From Lineus longissimus (Eukaryota > Nemertea > Pilidiophora > Heteronemertea > Lineidae), in contig NC_088310.1 in assembly GCF_910592395.1 (NCBI RefSeq), forward strand, positions 3,107,501 through 3,171,500: a stretch of 64,000 nucleotides of DNA, written 5' to 3'. This document shows positions 20,842 to 40,694 of the stretch, piece by piece. The translations under genes were made by a program, and so were the position numbers. Positions within the stretch are counted from its first letter, which is position 1. Every line of letters starts with the position of its first letter. The notes under the pieces were generated by a model. The model ran no database searches and had not been told where the DNA came from. It saw only the letters and a list, made by a program, of their open reading frames with translations.

Positions 20842-23800
20842 TCACTTTGCCAAAGCAGCCATAAGCAGTTCTATCTTACTGACCAAGTTTTTTCCTTCTA
20901 TCCGATTGACATTGATAGATTTGAACGGACTGCCGAGACTTGTCCATTTATTGTCTTTGACTAGCGTGTGATTACTGTTTGTCTCGTCAGCTTGTTTGGG
21001 GCAGCTCTGCACACTCACTTGGATACCACTGACTGGAGCACTCCTGATTGATAGAACCCTGAAGTAGAGAAAAGATGACTCAGCTCTATAATAGTAGTGT
21101 TGTGGTGAGACTTAAAACTTCTCTCTTTGGTGGCGAGGCAACTTCCAAGTTGTCAGTTAACAGAGGAACATCATCAAAAGTGACCTTACCTTTCACCAGT
21201 AGGTGATGCCAGCATGACCGTTGACGTGTTTCCCAGAGGTTCCATGTCACCCACGCCTGCATGAGTGTTGATGGACAACACCTGCCAACCCATCATCTTC
21301 GATAATGTTTGCACTGCTGAGATCTGATGTTGGGCTATCTGCAAGAGAGTGAGTGAAATATAAACATAAACAGAACACGCAAAGTGCAAAGCTTTCCTCC
21401 ATGTTATGCATCAGATGAGTCTTCAACAAGTTATCCGGAATCTTGGCAAATAGAAATCGATCTTGCAAACATACCTGGCAAAGTATAAAGTCTCTGAGCT
21501 CTTGTTCCTCAAAAGATAATGTGATAACTCGCCCATCTCGGCAAACAGCCTTGATGTTGTCTGTCCCGACAATGAGAGCTTGTGTCGTCCTGGAATTGAG
21601 AGATAAGATGGGTTTCAACAGGTTTTTTTTATCTCGTAATAACAGTTCTGTACGAGATGAAGCTGATACTGATCAGGGCAAGTATCAAAGAATAGCAGGT
21701 GTTTAGGCCCTCTTCAATGAGGCAGAACATACCTGTATATTCAAAAGCCTATTGCAAGAGGAGAGTACACATATGTGGTAGAACTTACCGCACGGTATCA
21801 TAACCTTGTGATGTAATATTAATCTTGACTGTTGATTCTAAAGCCGAGCTGAGACTGTTCCAATGAGAGGCTATGAGGGGGTCAGCTGTGATACGTGAAA
21901 ACTCATCAAGGAATTGCATCGTCCTGAAAGCATGAAATGATTCACATTCATTTCAGAGAAAAATACAGAAAGGGTGGACAGTAATCAGCAAGCACCCAAG
22001 GTGATAACTTCTTCATGGCAGACAACTGATGAGAGCCTAGAAAAAACATCTTTCAGTTGTTTAAGCTACAACAACAGATCAAAAACACTAGCAAATATAA
22101 CTATGGATGCCTAGGCCAAAAAGGTCACACTCATGAAAGAGTTTGTCCCGATTGTCTTAACTTACTTTTGTCTCAGGACAGTATGCTTCGCTTGTTTGAT
22201 TATTTGTTCTAATAACGTCTCGCTGAAATAGAATTAAATTAAAATGAATTTGTGGATGATTCTCATCATCAATGATCATCCAGAATTTGATCAAGAAAGA
22301 TGCAGACTATAAGTCGATAAAACCATGGAAGCAGACAACAGCATTTATACTGCAAACCTTGCAAAACGACATGAGATGTTTGCAAAAATATTCAGATTTT
22401 GCTTCATTTATTTCAGTCAATGGGTGCATTTTCCAATGATAAACCATTAAGTAAGACATTTTCCTGCCCCTAAAGTCTGGGGTCAAGTTTCTTGCAGACG
22501 CCAGTCTTGTTCTTGATTTGCATTTGCATTCTTACCACTGTGACATCTCAATCAGATCATCCCTACTAAATGCATGCGGTCCAGCCATCCGTCGCCGTTT
22601 GTTGACCCCCAGAGTCGTAGTGACAGGATGTGGTGAAGAGTGATGGATGTTCTTGTAATGCACTTCTCTCAACAGCTGATGTAACGAATGCTCCAAGACA
22701 TGGTTATGTTCAGGTCGGTGGGGCATAGGGGGAGTCTGGAAAGAGAGAACAATATGGTCAGATGGTAAGAATGTCAGTCAAATAGTATGTTCAGTAAACC
22801 AAAACATACCATACAGATCATTTTTAAGTTTTATCACAAATCCATCAGCACTTTACCCTTTTTAGTCTCATCCATATCCATTCTTGATTATCCCAACGAG
22901 CCTTCCAACTAGTCTTCAAAGTAGTCAATTCAATAACAGATGGACAAATGGATGGTTGTTTCAGATGTGACTCGCCTCTTTAATCTTCCATCTAAACCCC
23001 ATGAGACTACTGGTATTCAGAACAGATTCCTCATTTTAAGCTCTAGTCACAACAACGACTCAATTTGAAAATCAGTTGAGATAGAATAAGCAAAGCTACC
23101 TTACCTTTTTATCTTTTCCAGTATAGTGGCAGAGTGCAATAGATAACTGAACCCCGGGGAACAACTGTAATGAAAAGTATTAACTACATTCAGCATCAGC
23201 TTTTCCTCTTTGATGTTGAGTCAATAATGGCAATACCGGTAACACACTGTACTTCATGTAGAATGTACATAATGTATTCATTGGGTTCAGGAATTCTTAA
23301 ATTTTCAACTTTGTCACCCAAGGTACTTACATTAGATATAATTTGTTTTCCAATGACGACATGTGAGATCTGCGACTTCAATTGGACTGCTTCTCTTGCA
23401 AGCTGAAACAGAACACTAGATGAAATAGTTTCAGGTGCATCCAAACCCTGATGAACCCAACTCAAAGTCAAGATTGCCGACATCGTTTTCTATTGGAGTT
23501 ACCTGAAATGGTTCTGAAAGTTACAAATTCTCCAAACCCCAACGACATCAAGCTGGCTATTCAATGGAATGCTTTTATAAGCACTCTGTGGTGGAACCAT
23601 AGATTTTGATTGATATCAGTGGTATCTTGTGGTACATTACTTAGGTTAAAGACTTTCACCAAAAAGACTTGATCAATATTTAAATGGGAGAGAAGCCCAA
23701 CTCACAAGTACTGTAACCAAATAAAGGAGGACCAGTTTAAAGCACATGAAAGTATGCATCTTACTTACATGGGCAAACAACTCTTTGCAAAAGATGACAT

Positions 23801-26800
23801 TCTGTGCAGCCTCCAATTTCTGCTGCCAGTAAGCCTCAGATGGTACAGATGTTTCCAGATTGGCTGCGATGGTCAATATGGCACTAGCAACATCACTCGC
23901 TTCTGAAAACGTAAAATATAAGAATATTCAGGAAAAGTCAACAATACGTCACCAAACAAGAGGAGTAACATGGATTACTGCCAACTGGCTGTGCAACTTG
24001 CAATTATATACTTTGAGTTCCTGAGATATGGACAAGCTGGGTATTTTGAATATATCATCAATAATCGATACCAGCATACTCATCACAGACAACAGTTAAA
24101 TGTACACTTGTCAATTAAAATGTAGCAACAGATGTTGAGTTTGAATGTGCTTTAAGCCCTTTACTCAGGGATTTTGAATTGGTGACATCACAATAAAGTT
24201 TATCTGGCCACAATTAAGGTATTGTTATTTCTATTTGACACCTTCTAGGATTGAAACAGAACAAACTTCCATGCAAATTTGGAAACAGGTACAGGACAGA
24301 TTTCGACAGTTGTACTGACTTTGCCGACAGCAGAAATCAAAACCATCACCAAAGCATAGAACTGAATACAAGAACTTTTGTCATTCATTCAAATAATCTC
24401 GATCCTAAGACATTCCAAGTTGTGCCCAGTAAAGGGAACTTGAATAAGTAAGCTTTTAATTTCTTAATTCTGATAACACTAAGATGCCATCCCCTGTTAG
24501 TCTCTGGGCAATTCTTAAGTTAGTTTATGGCTGATTTTCTGGCATCATATTCAATTTGTCAAACTAGTGACAAACCTATAATGAAAAGAAGTGCAGCTCC
24601 CAACAACTAGGTCTTATTTGATTCAGGATCACCAGTGTGTGTTTTTCCTAGCACAATAAGACAACCATGCTGACAAACAAAACAAGACAACAGCTTAAGT
24701 TAGCAGACGGACAAAACCAAGATGTACAATGACTCTTGAATGTTTGCTAGGAAAGATACCAAAGAAGAAATCTAATCAAGTCCAGATCATGACATGACTA
24801 CAACATGAAATATAGAGGATATGACGCCATTTCAAGGACTGGCACACATCTTTTCTTAACGGTTTTCACTATTACAACAAGCAAGTTAGTTCGAATTAGT
24901 AAAGAGGAAATCAGACTAGGAGGGAGAAGGAAAGGACAGGGCAGGAAATATCTGAAAATCATGGCACGACAGAGAATTAAAAAAATTACCTGAGTCTGAA
25001 AGTTAGAGGGTAAGTCATGGTTACAAAAGTGTTTGGTGAGTTGGAATGAGATTCAGAAAAGGAATATTCACACGAGAAAAAGCAAATAGCCATAAAGCAA
25101 TTTGATTCATGGTTCTTTGATGTCCAATCGGTGGGAAAAAGCTATCCGCAAACAAGATTGTGCGGTCATAAGGTCGAAAGCATTTTAAGGCTCTCTATGA
25201 AGCAACAATGATTATTCATTGAATTTGAAGCGAGCTCTAGCAGTTTAGAATAGCCTGCTCCTAATACCAGAGGCAAAGGAAGTTGGAAAAAATGAAGTGT
25301 TAGAGTTGTCAAATGAGAACAGGAAATCATTTTCAGATGTGTGCGATGGCAAAGGAAAATCAACAATTTGGGGTTGGGCAGGCAGTGGCAGGCATACCCT
25401 TGGGGCTTCTAGGAAGTCTGAACTCTGTATAGGCCCTACTCAGGGCTTGTGGCGTGGCTCTGGCGAAAGGGTACACATGAGCAAATAATTTCAAAAAAGT
25501 TATCAGTATGGAATGATTCCTCACACAATTGTCTTTTAAGTGATGTATGATACATATCCGACATTCTATTGAGGATTGACAAGATATGGACTTCGGAATT
25601 TATCCCTCTCTAGTCACAGCTAAAGTAACTCAGGAAAGTCATAAAACACTTTTCAAACACTTCAAAAAAAATTACAAATTTGTCCCCTTTCTCTTTTTCC
25701 CAAATGTTCATGCGGATCTTCTAGCCATAGCCACTTCAATTTGGCACCAGTGGACCTGGATGGACTTCATACATTTCAGCCAAGGGATATCCAATGTGTC
25801 CATACTTGGGACGCCCCTTATATGAAGCAGCACTGTGCAGTGTTAAGAACAAAACCTGATTACCGGTAGATGTGTTACAGAAAACTTATACGAACACTTG
25901 ATCATCTCTTGTCAACTTACCAATCGCAGAAAACTTATGTTCTTTATGTTTCGTTTCTGGATGGAAGATACAATGGGTTGATTGTAATGAAACATTTCAA
26001 AACCCTCGTACACATTACGATCAGGCCCAACCACCAAGAAGCAAATCCAAAAATACCTGTGACTGTACATGTACAAGTATATGGTCAATCTTTATTTCTC
26101 AACATAAGCCTTTGATCGATAGTGCAGATTAATATTCAGAGACAAACTGGTGAAGGCGATACTTATCCCAAATAGGTCGAATGTGAAGTGTCTACCACAT
26201 GAACAATTAGTATATTACCAGACAATAATCATGCAGGTTTAGTCAAATGATGGCCTTTTCCAACAACCTTTCATCTGAAAATTTACAACACTAGGAGTCA
26301 AAATCATATGTTTTAGAAGTTAATCATTTTTTATAGATACCAAAAGCAGTACTATTTTCAGTGTTGACAAGTTCCCATGCTTGTTACTCAACCAAACCCC
26401 CTGTCTAAAACCTTGCAATTGAAATATGTTTTAAAAAGAGAGAAAATAGTTGACAGTTTAGTTATCATTTCCATGCTATTCAGTAGTAATGTCAGGCTAA
26501 AGTTAATAATGAAATGCACTTTTTACAGCAAGTCAATTTCTAATACATGAAGGTGTAATTCCTTCAGTTTTGACTGATTTCTCCTTAAACATGCTTGGAA
26601 CATAGACCTTAGACCTCATGCCATTACACAAACAACATCATGCAGATTGCACCAGACCCAACGACCCCAACCAATATACCCTAACAGCCAACAATAATCT
26701 ATTTCATCAATTTAAGTCTTTCCCATCACAGATCTAATCTTACCTTTCAGGGGAACTTTAAATACAATAAATCTAAGTTATCCAAGTTTGAATACCATGT

Positions 26801-28696
26801 TATCAGGCAGTTCAAGAAAGCTATTGTCGAGAACTAAACTTGTTAAAAGTATAAGTTTTCTTGATTAAAAGATTCTTACATTGTAGCTTTTGACAGAAGG
26901 GTTAATTAAGTTGAACAGACTATGATCATGAATACAATAAATCTGAATAATGACGTGCAAAACTTCACCAAAATTTTTCAACTGGAATTTACATGTAGGC
27001 TTAAATGTTTTGCCCCCAAAAGTTCTAAAGCTAAAGCATATGTCATATGGAAAGACTATTCATCATGCATATGTCATGCCATACGAAGCATCTCTCACCC
27101 AATTAATCACAAAATGGTCACAAGAACTACACAGGCCTGTTGTCACTGTATTTTTAGTAGTATTTGGCACAGAACATCTTCAATGTTTACTTGAACCACC
27201 AAAAGATACATGAACGCACCTTCAACCCGCTTGATGGCCACTTGTATGTACGCCACCCCTTCTAATTCACTTGGTATGACTACTTGGAGGGCGCCCCTTG
27301 GTGGGGCTCCAGGTGTAGTCGGGTCTGCTGCAGAGGAACTGGAGCTATCACTCTTCTTCACCTCGAATGTGCCTCCCTGGAGGAATCTTGAGCCAGCTGC
27401 AAAGAGACAAGAAATTAATTTGGAATATAGTAAAGTTGGCACCGCTCAGTTACACATATTATTTAGGGATAAAAGCAACCACGGTGTTACAATGAGTCTC
27501 TTCTACTTAGTTATACCCATTGTCTCCAGTCGGAGAAATTACCCACTAGACCCTCCTGCCCTGGAATCAAGTGTTTTACCCAACCTACCTGATCGATAAC
27601 TAAGATCTCCCAGAATCGTATTACCAACTTTCTTGAGTCTCCAGTTTTGTCTTAATCGGAGGAGTTCAATATGAAAGTCTGGTGTTGTCCTTCCAACGCT
27701 CAACTCATAGTGCGATTTCTTCAACCGTTCTGCACCAGAGATCAAGATGGATGCAGCAGAGCTCAAACCCTTCTTCTTTGCCATCAGCAATGCTCCAACT
27801 TTCGTATCGGTGGGTTCTTGAGATACGGGGTCCAGAACCATGTACTTCTCTTGCCTAGCGATGGCTAGGACATCCAACAATACACTGACCTCACTTAAAC
27901 TGGCTCTGAAAACACACAATAACTGAATAATGTAAATGACTTCACTTATGATAGTCCTATATAAGTATATACATATGTGCTGCCAGACAGGGATGAACTT
28001 TGATTAGTTGAATGAACTTCCATTATTCTAAACAATAACCTCAATACAAACAACTTACTTAATCTTGTTCCTCACAGAATCCCAGGGCCAAAGTGAGGGT
28101 TGGAACTTTGCCAGTGCTTTTTCTTCCTCATTCTCCTTCTCTCCCTCAGAAGTAGCTTTGCCTTTCTCAGCACTCTCATCCTTATAGAAGTCGATCTTGT
28201 GTGCCAATTTAGTCAGGTTTTCTGACATAGACAGTGGCCTGAAAGTGAAAGATGAACAAGGTTCACATTACAATTAATGAATTATTTACAGAGATTTAAA
28301 ATAATGTCTCCTAAATTATGCACGGTACCAGTACTTGTTTGGATCACTTACCATACCTACTAACTTTTTAAAACTTTTTTTGAGTTACCTATGTCTCATT
28401 GTCTGTGATGCATTTGTGGTAGGAAAGAAGCTCTGGTTGGCTTCCTTGAACTTGTACCCATCCGAAAATGAGGCCTTTGACATTCACATTGGCTTAATCG
28501 ATCTATTTTCGGACAGTAAAAAGTACAGTTTTTCTAAAAAACAAAGCAACTGATGCAGCATTATTTAGGTACATGAAATGCTATATATTGTTCGTATTAC
28601 GTACTGAACGTATAGTTCTGTTCCATCGAGGGCAATCTCCTGCACCTGGTTTTCCAAAACAGTCTCTACCGAAACTCGAACTGCATGATTCGCCAT
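20842..28696 (-). CDS. MED17: Mediator complex subunit 17, 13 exons, complete
   Basis: MED17 is the head-module scaffold of Mediator in the nucleus and links activators to RNA polymerase II. The predicted protein is 634 aa (human 651). Conserved stretches: VSVETVLENQVQEIALDGTE at the N-terminus, LSMSENLTKLAHKID, KFQPSLWPWDSVRNK, LDPVSQ, LLRLRQNWRLKKVGN, WQQKLEAAQNVIFCKELFA, VCRDGRVITLSFEEQEL and MGWQVLS near the C-terminus. Exons (minus): 28696-28605, 28238-28059, 27905-27589, 27396-27220, 23902-23769, 23402-23331, 23164-23105, 22735-22536, 22222-22166, 21923-21789, 21589-21475, 21338-21190, 21058-20842. All phases match. Intron 4 (3.3 kb) is by far the longest and holds no gene that I can see. 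The gene is divergent from PCNX4 and convergent with ACYP. Confidence 0.96.
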
Positions 28697-29452
28697 TTTG
28701 AATGCAGACAGATCTTTTGTTCAGAAATATGAAAAAATAAACTCTTATAACAAATATTACCACCTGATAATTATTAAACTTTGTAAAAATGACTGGTAAG
28801 TAAGTACTGTATATGCAGTAATGTGTTTTAATTTCAGTATTAATTTTAATATTATTTCTGTATCGCGGATTGTGAATCAACCAGTGAAAATATCACGTGA
28901 CCAGAATATTCTCCATTGAAACCAATGTAAACTATTCTGTCAAAATAAAGGACATTTTCTCAAGTTTACCTTCCCAAATAACATTCTAAAGCATTGTGAT
29001 TATAGACAATGTTGGTATTAGGAATACAGTCATAGAAAAAAGGGATTTAGGGCCTTGAAATCTCAGTTTAGCTGCGTTAAACTTATTCTGTTCGAGTCCA
29101 AGTCACGACACAGTGTTGAGTGTAAAAAAAGTTGATATTTTCTCAACCCCGACCACCTCATCGTCCCACACCTAACCCACATCGACTGTCTTTATCAATC
29201 ATACACGCGGAGATTTTACATTTAAATTTCAACTCTTAACTACAATTCTATTTTCTAATTTTCAGGTTGTTACCAAGCAACTATGGCAAATTGGCATGCA
29301 GGTGTTTTATGGAAGATTCACACCTTCTGTCTACAGGATAGCCTAGATCATATAAGTCTTCACCGCCCCTCATAAAGTGATTTGAAAACAGGATGTACAT
29401 GTAGTGTACTCACTGTTCTTTGACACTGAGTGACACAATAAAAAAATTCACC
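28697..29452. promoter_or_regulatory. Divergent promoter region of MED17 and PCNX4
   Basis: The region separates two start codons that point apart by 756 bp. A pyrimidine tract ending in cag at 29265 suggests that the PCNX4 start codon sits in its second exon, with a non-coding first exon upstream. No TATA box is evident. Confidence 0.5.
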
Positions 29453-35708
<6,256 letters not shown>

Positions 35709-37293
35709 AGATCTGTTGTAATTGTTGTAATTGTAATTGCACATACTGGTTCCCATTCCTAATTCCAGCTGGTTTTAACCCGTTTGCTGCCTGCCAAGCT
35801 TGTTGCAGGGTTGAAAATCTGGTGAAGATGGCCACAAGACTTCATTTTAAAGTACTTTATACTGAAATTGTATTTAGAGTATCGGCTAAGCATATCATTG
35901 AGAGCTACAATGTCATAAGATTTTTACTTCAATGTACCTACATCATCACTAGCATATCAAATAGGTATTGTAACTCCAATATATGTAATAACTTTTTATG
36001 TTTTGTTCACCGAGGACAATCTGTTCCCCTAACTTACCCAGAACTGCGATTTGAGAACCAGGGATCCCATACTATCAAGCAGGCAAACTGTATGAACAAG
36101 GTGGTTTTCAAATGAGAAAGGAGCATGTGTGTTTTATGTAGTGTTTTGGGAATTTTCAGCTATGTTTATTGAGGATGACCTCTTTTCTGCATATCCAGGT
36201 CAGTTCTGAGTGACTGAGGTAACGAAATAAGTTGGGGTGCCTAGTCATGAAAAGACTGGGCTTGATAAGTTAGGAAATTGATTCTCCATAGTGCTATCTG
36301 TTGTGCTGAGTCATTTCATCTTTACCAATGATGCATTTTAAGAAATGTTAACTTTCATATTGTTTTATGAATGTGTTGTTGTTGTTGGGGAAAAGTTTCA
36401 ATGAGCAGCATGATGTAATGACGGACTGATGACTTTGACGAAAAATGTGGGTAACCAGGTTCTTTCATCTTATGTTTCATTGATTACTATCTTTTTTATG
36501 TTTTGATGATTTCTAAAATTCATATGAAATTCTGTTTGAACTGAAATGACATATTTTATTAGAAAGTTAGCACTTCTGCGTAACTGTTTGACTGTGATAT
36601 TTCATATTTTGATATGTATTGTACGTCTTAGATCTGTATTTTGTGTAGGTAAGAATGTCAATTTTGGGTAATTCTCTAAATGAAATAGAATATGAATGAC
36701 TTCAGTTTTCAAGAAGCAAAGGACTAAGGGGAATTATCAGGTTGGATTCGGGGGTGATAATATCGCATCTTCTTCCTTTGAACAAAAATATTCAAAAAAA
36801 TATATGAGCCATCATATCAAATTGGGAGGTATATCAGGCCAAGTGTATAAACTGTGATGTTTCCTATCAATATTCATGGAGAAATGGACTTATATTTCTA
36901 CTTTTTCATCAATTTTGAACACTGTTGACTTATTTGACAAATTTTACAGGAAAAGAATTATTGCAGCCATTCTGCCCTCAACAATTCCTTTTGAAATGGA
37001 GTGTAGGACTTACAGCTGTTATTGTATAGGTCTTTAGAATGCTTTATGTACATCTTCAATGTTACATAGATCAATACTTGAGGCATGGTATGTATTGTAC
37101 TTTAGAACCTACATGTAATGTCCCACTATGTACCTGGAGATACAGTTTCTATCAGATGTTCATGTCATATATGATGATTAGATGAATGCTGACCAAGTTA
37201 CTTGTCCGTTTCACCAAGTGATGGAATGTTTTAGAAGGTGGAAGTCCCTAGGATGAGTTAGATACAGTGGGTAGGCCTACAGTTATGACAGGA

Positions 37294-37454
37294 CAGTAGA
37301 ACCTCTCTAATATGGACACCCTCGGGACTGACCAGTGCTGTCCTTAAGGGAAAGGTCAAATTGAATTGAAAGAACCATTTTGGGACCAGAACTAGTGTCC
37401 CTAATAGAAAGGATGGCCTTAATAGAGAGGTGTCAGCTAGGGGACATTCCACTG
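37294..37454. mobile_element. Second copy of the pogo-like MITE, in the PCNX4 3' UTR
   Basis: It starts CAGTAGAACCTCTCTA and ends CATTCCACTG, with the same internal GGACTGACCAGT and CCTTAATAGAGAGGT blocks as 8090-8268. It is shorter and without clear TA flanks. Confidence 0.6.
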
Positions 37455-37616
37455 AAGCATGTGTAGATGGTATTTTCAGCGCTATCCTCTACCTTTGTTT
37501 ATTGCACACTGAAGTATGGTCCAATTGATTAATCATGTACTAGAGTGTATTGAAACTTGTTGATCTATTTTCTGACTGTGATTAAATGGCTTTGTATATT
37601 TTTGTTATGGTATGAA

Positions 37617-37622
37617 AATAAA
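37617..37622 (+). terminator. PCNX4 poly(A) signal AATAAA
   Basis: Canonical hexamer followed by GT/T-rich sequence (ttcgtggttgtgttttt) about 25 bp downstream, as expected for a cleavage site. Confidence 0.7.
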
Positions 37623-37679
37623 GTAATGAAATGATTTACTTTTATATTCGTGGTTGTGTTTTTGTCTGATCATCGATCT

Positions 37680-38960
37680 TGGAGGAACATCAAAAACACC
37701 AAATTTCTGGGAGATGGCTCTACCAAAGGCTAAGCACTTCGAACGTTGTCCCAGCTACCTCTTAGGCATGTGGACTGTGTCAGGTACATCCTGTACATAC
37801 ACATACATAAGTTGTCTCAATGGCAAGTAATGTCCTCATATTGCCCCAGGTACATGAGCTACTTCAAGTTGTCCACTTGACTTGCCAAATAGGGAATTTG
37901 GCCTGTTTTCATGAGTAGAGTGTGAGGAGAAAACTCTACCAAAGACTGGAGGGTGCTGATACTGTCCCAGGAAAATGAGGTACCTCAGGTACCTGAGCTT
38001 CTCCAAGCAGGCTTCCTATGTTGCCAAGTAGGGTTCTTGAGCCTGTCTTCAAGAGTACACCCAGACAGTAAGAATAGTTGGTCCGCTGAAGGCAAATAAG
38101 AGGACGAATCCCTGGACTGCCAGTGGCATCCAACAGCTGACCAACAGTAGTTATGGTTCTCCATTGCCAGTGGGCCACTGAGAACTGCTGTTGCCCCTCA
38201 TTGCCTCCCCTCCTCCTATTTGCCACCTGAGGCCCACTGATGCTTGTACTCTTTGGGGTGTTGTCCGACACGTCTTTGAAATACGTACCAACCAGATCAT
38301 CCACAGCTACTGAGATTATCCTCAGTCCGCATGTGTGACTCGCTCTACCAAAACTTGTCGCATCTGAACTTGACAGGTTGATACGGACTTGTTGTTCACT
38401 TCCCTATTGTAGACCTTTTGTGAAATGTGACCAAATCAGTTTGTAATAGATTTCACAAAAGGTCTACAATAGGGAAGTGAACAACAAGTCGGTATCAACC
38501 TGTCGAGTTCAGATGCGACAAGCGCCTAGTTTTGGTGGAGCGAGTCACATGTCTGAGGACCAATAATCATCCACATCTACTGAGTGCATGTTGTCCTCTA
38601 GATGTTTGAAGACCAACCAGGACACTGAGACACCAAAAGCACCACTTTGGGCTGTCAGTGCCCCTCACTTCCCATCGCACTACTGATGTTTGAGGTCTGG
38701 GCAGTGAGATAGCTCCACCAAAGGTAGAAGGGTCCTGATGCTCTCCTGTTTACATACATGCAGGCTTTATAAGGTACATCTCAGGCATGTTGACTGTATT
38801 GGGGACATCCTGGACATACACAAGTTGTCACAATGGCAGTAGATATCCTGATGCTGTCCAAGGTACATGAGGTACCTCAGGTTTATGAATGAGCTACTCT
38901 TAAGATGGAATCTCTACCAACGACTGAAGGGTCCTGGTATTGTCCAAGCTGCACGAATGG
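37680..38960. repeat. Degenerate local repeats around a foldback element
   Basis: A block with the motif CTCTACCAAAG followed by GGGTCCTGAT..TGTCC, GGTACATGAG and CATACACA..AAGTTGTC recurs at about 37712, 37930, 38710 and 38905. The copies are diverged and not coding: the 122-codon open frame at 37936-38304 has no recognisable features. Confidence 0.55.
38334..38549. mobile_element. Foldback element with ~93-bp inverted arms
   Basis: The left arm (38334-38427) and right arm are near-perfect reverse complements, separated by ~25 bp. The outer end reads TGTGACTCGCTC. An imperfect 19-bp direct repeat (atcatccaca-g/t-ctactgag) sits outside at 38296-38314 and 38566-38584. It shares its arm sequence with 41836-42025. 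Confidence 0.8.
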
Positions 38961-39060
38961 CCCTCCATGAAGCAACTCAGTAACTATCGATACTGACAGT
39001 CTGACAACAGCATCTGCAACTGATCAAATAGACAACAGACAAATGTTTTTATCAATACGA

Positions 39061-39066
39061 TTTATT
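39061..39066 (-). terminator. Candidate GALNT2 poly(A) signal (minus strand)
   Basis: TTTATT on the plus strand gives AATAAA for minus-strand transcripts, 3.35 kb beyond the GALNT2 stop. Another such hexamer is near 39457. Which is used cannot be told from sequence. Confidence 0.35.
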
Positions 39067-40230
39067 GATGAATAGTTCTATAAAAATTGGATTCTGATGA
39101 AATGATTAAGGTTTTTACAATATCAAATATGAAAGAAATCAAAGTTGTTTGTACATAAGGAAAATTTTTACATTTACGAAGGGAGGAAATTGTGGTGAAA
39201 GTTTTTGAAAGAGTTTTGGCCAAGACAGCGTGAGGCCTAAAGGAAACTGTGTTAAGCTTGAGTGGTCCTCATTCTTTAGCTTAAACAGTACCGAGTCAAC
39301 TGCATTTCAACCTGTCCAGTGACTGTGTTTCATTTTTAGGGCCTCTGATTTTCAGGGCCAACATACTAGATCTGTGATTCTTGAATTACATGTAGCCTGA
39401 TTATCATGTTTAGTTGTTTGTTCTAAAACACTTTCATAAGTTTAGCCGCACGTTTTTATTTACAAACACAGGCTAGGATTTTTCCTTGGGGTAATCAGGA
39501 AAACTCACGGATATTGTATTGTAATAGCAAAGCAAAAGATAACACGTATTTACAAGTGCACTTATGATTTAGAAAAACAGAAATAGTATTAAAATCATAC
39601 ATTGTAAGGGCAGAGAAAGTAACCATCACCACCTGGAGAAAAAAGATAGTCTTCACAATATTTGGGGAAAACATGAATTGGAAGAAATGTACAAGTTCAT
39701 TAGAATCCTATATGTTACATCGAGATGCACAACATTGTTTTTTCTAATAATTTAATGGGGTAGCATGCCATCTGCTGCAGTTTTATACCAACCAACATGT
39801 CTTTGAATTAGCAATATGTAATGTTCGGTGATGTCCTGTATTAACACCAAGATGAAATTTGCTTTATTAGAGAAGACTTTGGCAGAAGATTCAGGCACCT
39901 ATTGGCAAAACATGGCTGCACAAAAACATAAATTGCATAGATCTCATAATCACACATTTACAAATTATAAATAAGGCTAATTAAGTTGCACAACTAGGAA
40001 AGGAACAGAACACATATCTGAACTCAATTTCCAAAAGAAGTTTAGTTGGCCCTTCTTGAATTGGCGATTCATTTGGTTTTTAAGTACAAATTACACAAAC
40101 GCTTCTACCCGATTGTATACAATATAAGATACAGTTGATTAGATAAGTCATCAATGACCACGCATGAGTGTCTGAACGCATGTTACTCTGCCATTGCATC
40201 ATTGATAAGGTCTATATTAACCCTTTAATA

Positions 40231-40694
40231 CCGTATTTTCCGGTGTATGACCCGCGGCTTTTTGCCCTCAAAAAGCCCCAAAAAGGGGGGGTGCGGGTGA
40301 TACAAAGGTGCGGGTCTTGCGTGGATTCTGAGAGGGATAAGCCCCAACCCCAAAGAAAAAAAAGGGGACCAAACTGGTTACTTGATAAGGATTTATGTCC
40401 ATCGTTTTCGCATTGTTTTCAACCAATATTTCCGCCATGATCGCATAGTTTGTGATGTCTCCGCTAGGGAAAACAAGTTACGGCCATGCTGGAATTGATC
40501 CACTTTGGTTAACAATTAAAAAAAACATGGCGGTTCTAGGATTTCAACATCAATGAATGGCTTACTATTTTTGGAGAATGCGGGTCTTGGAGCAGTGCGG
40601 GTCATAATCAGGTGCGGGTCTTGCGTGGCTTTAGGTAATGGTCAAAGGGGGTGCGGGTCATATGGCAGTGCGGGGGATAATCCGGAAAATACGG
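40231..40694. mobile_element. MITE with CCGTATTTTCCGG terminal inverted repeats
   Basis: Perfect inverse ends of at least 13 bp (17 bp counting flanks, AATACCGTATTTTCCGG) bound a 464-bp unit with TA on each side. Inside are repeats of TGCGGGTCTTGCGTGG and GTGCGGGTCAT. The 90-codon open frame at its left end is low-complexity and not believed to be a gene. Confidence 0.75.

Larger units (their letters stand above)
35709..37622 (+). other. PCNX4: PCNX4 3' UTR
   Basis: A/T-rich non-coding sequence between the stop codon and AATAAA at 37617-37622. A MITE copy lies inside it at 37294-37454. No other gene seen. Confidence 0.6.

Noticed and set aside
26922-27213. Overlapping plus-strand frames of 87-90 codons
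   Set aside because: Inside MED17 intron 4 with no family similarity; chance frames.
29420-29452. Upstream in-frame ATG extending PCNX4 by 11 residues
   Set aside because: Weak context; the family protein starts at the MGxxVPLLNDYKQ position, and 29453 has a strong Kozak context.
37936-38304. 122-codon minus-strand frame
   Set aside because: No recognisable domain and no splice context; it overlaps degenerate repeats and the edge of a foldback element.
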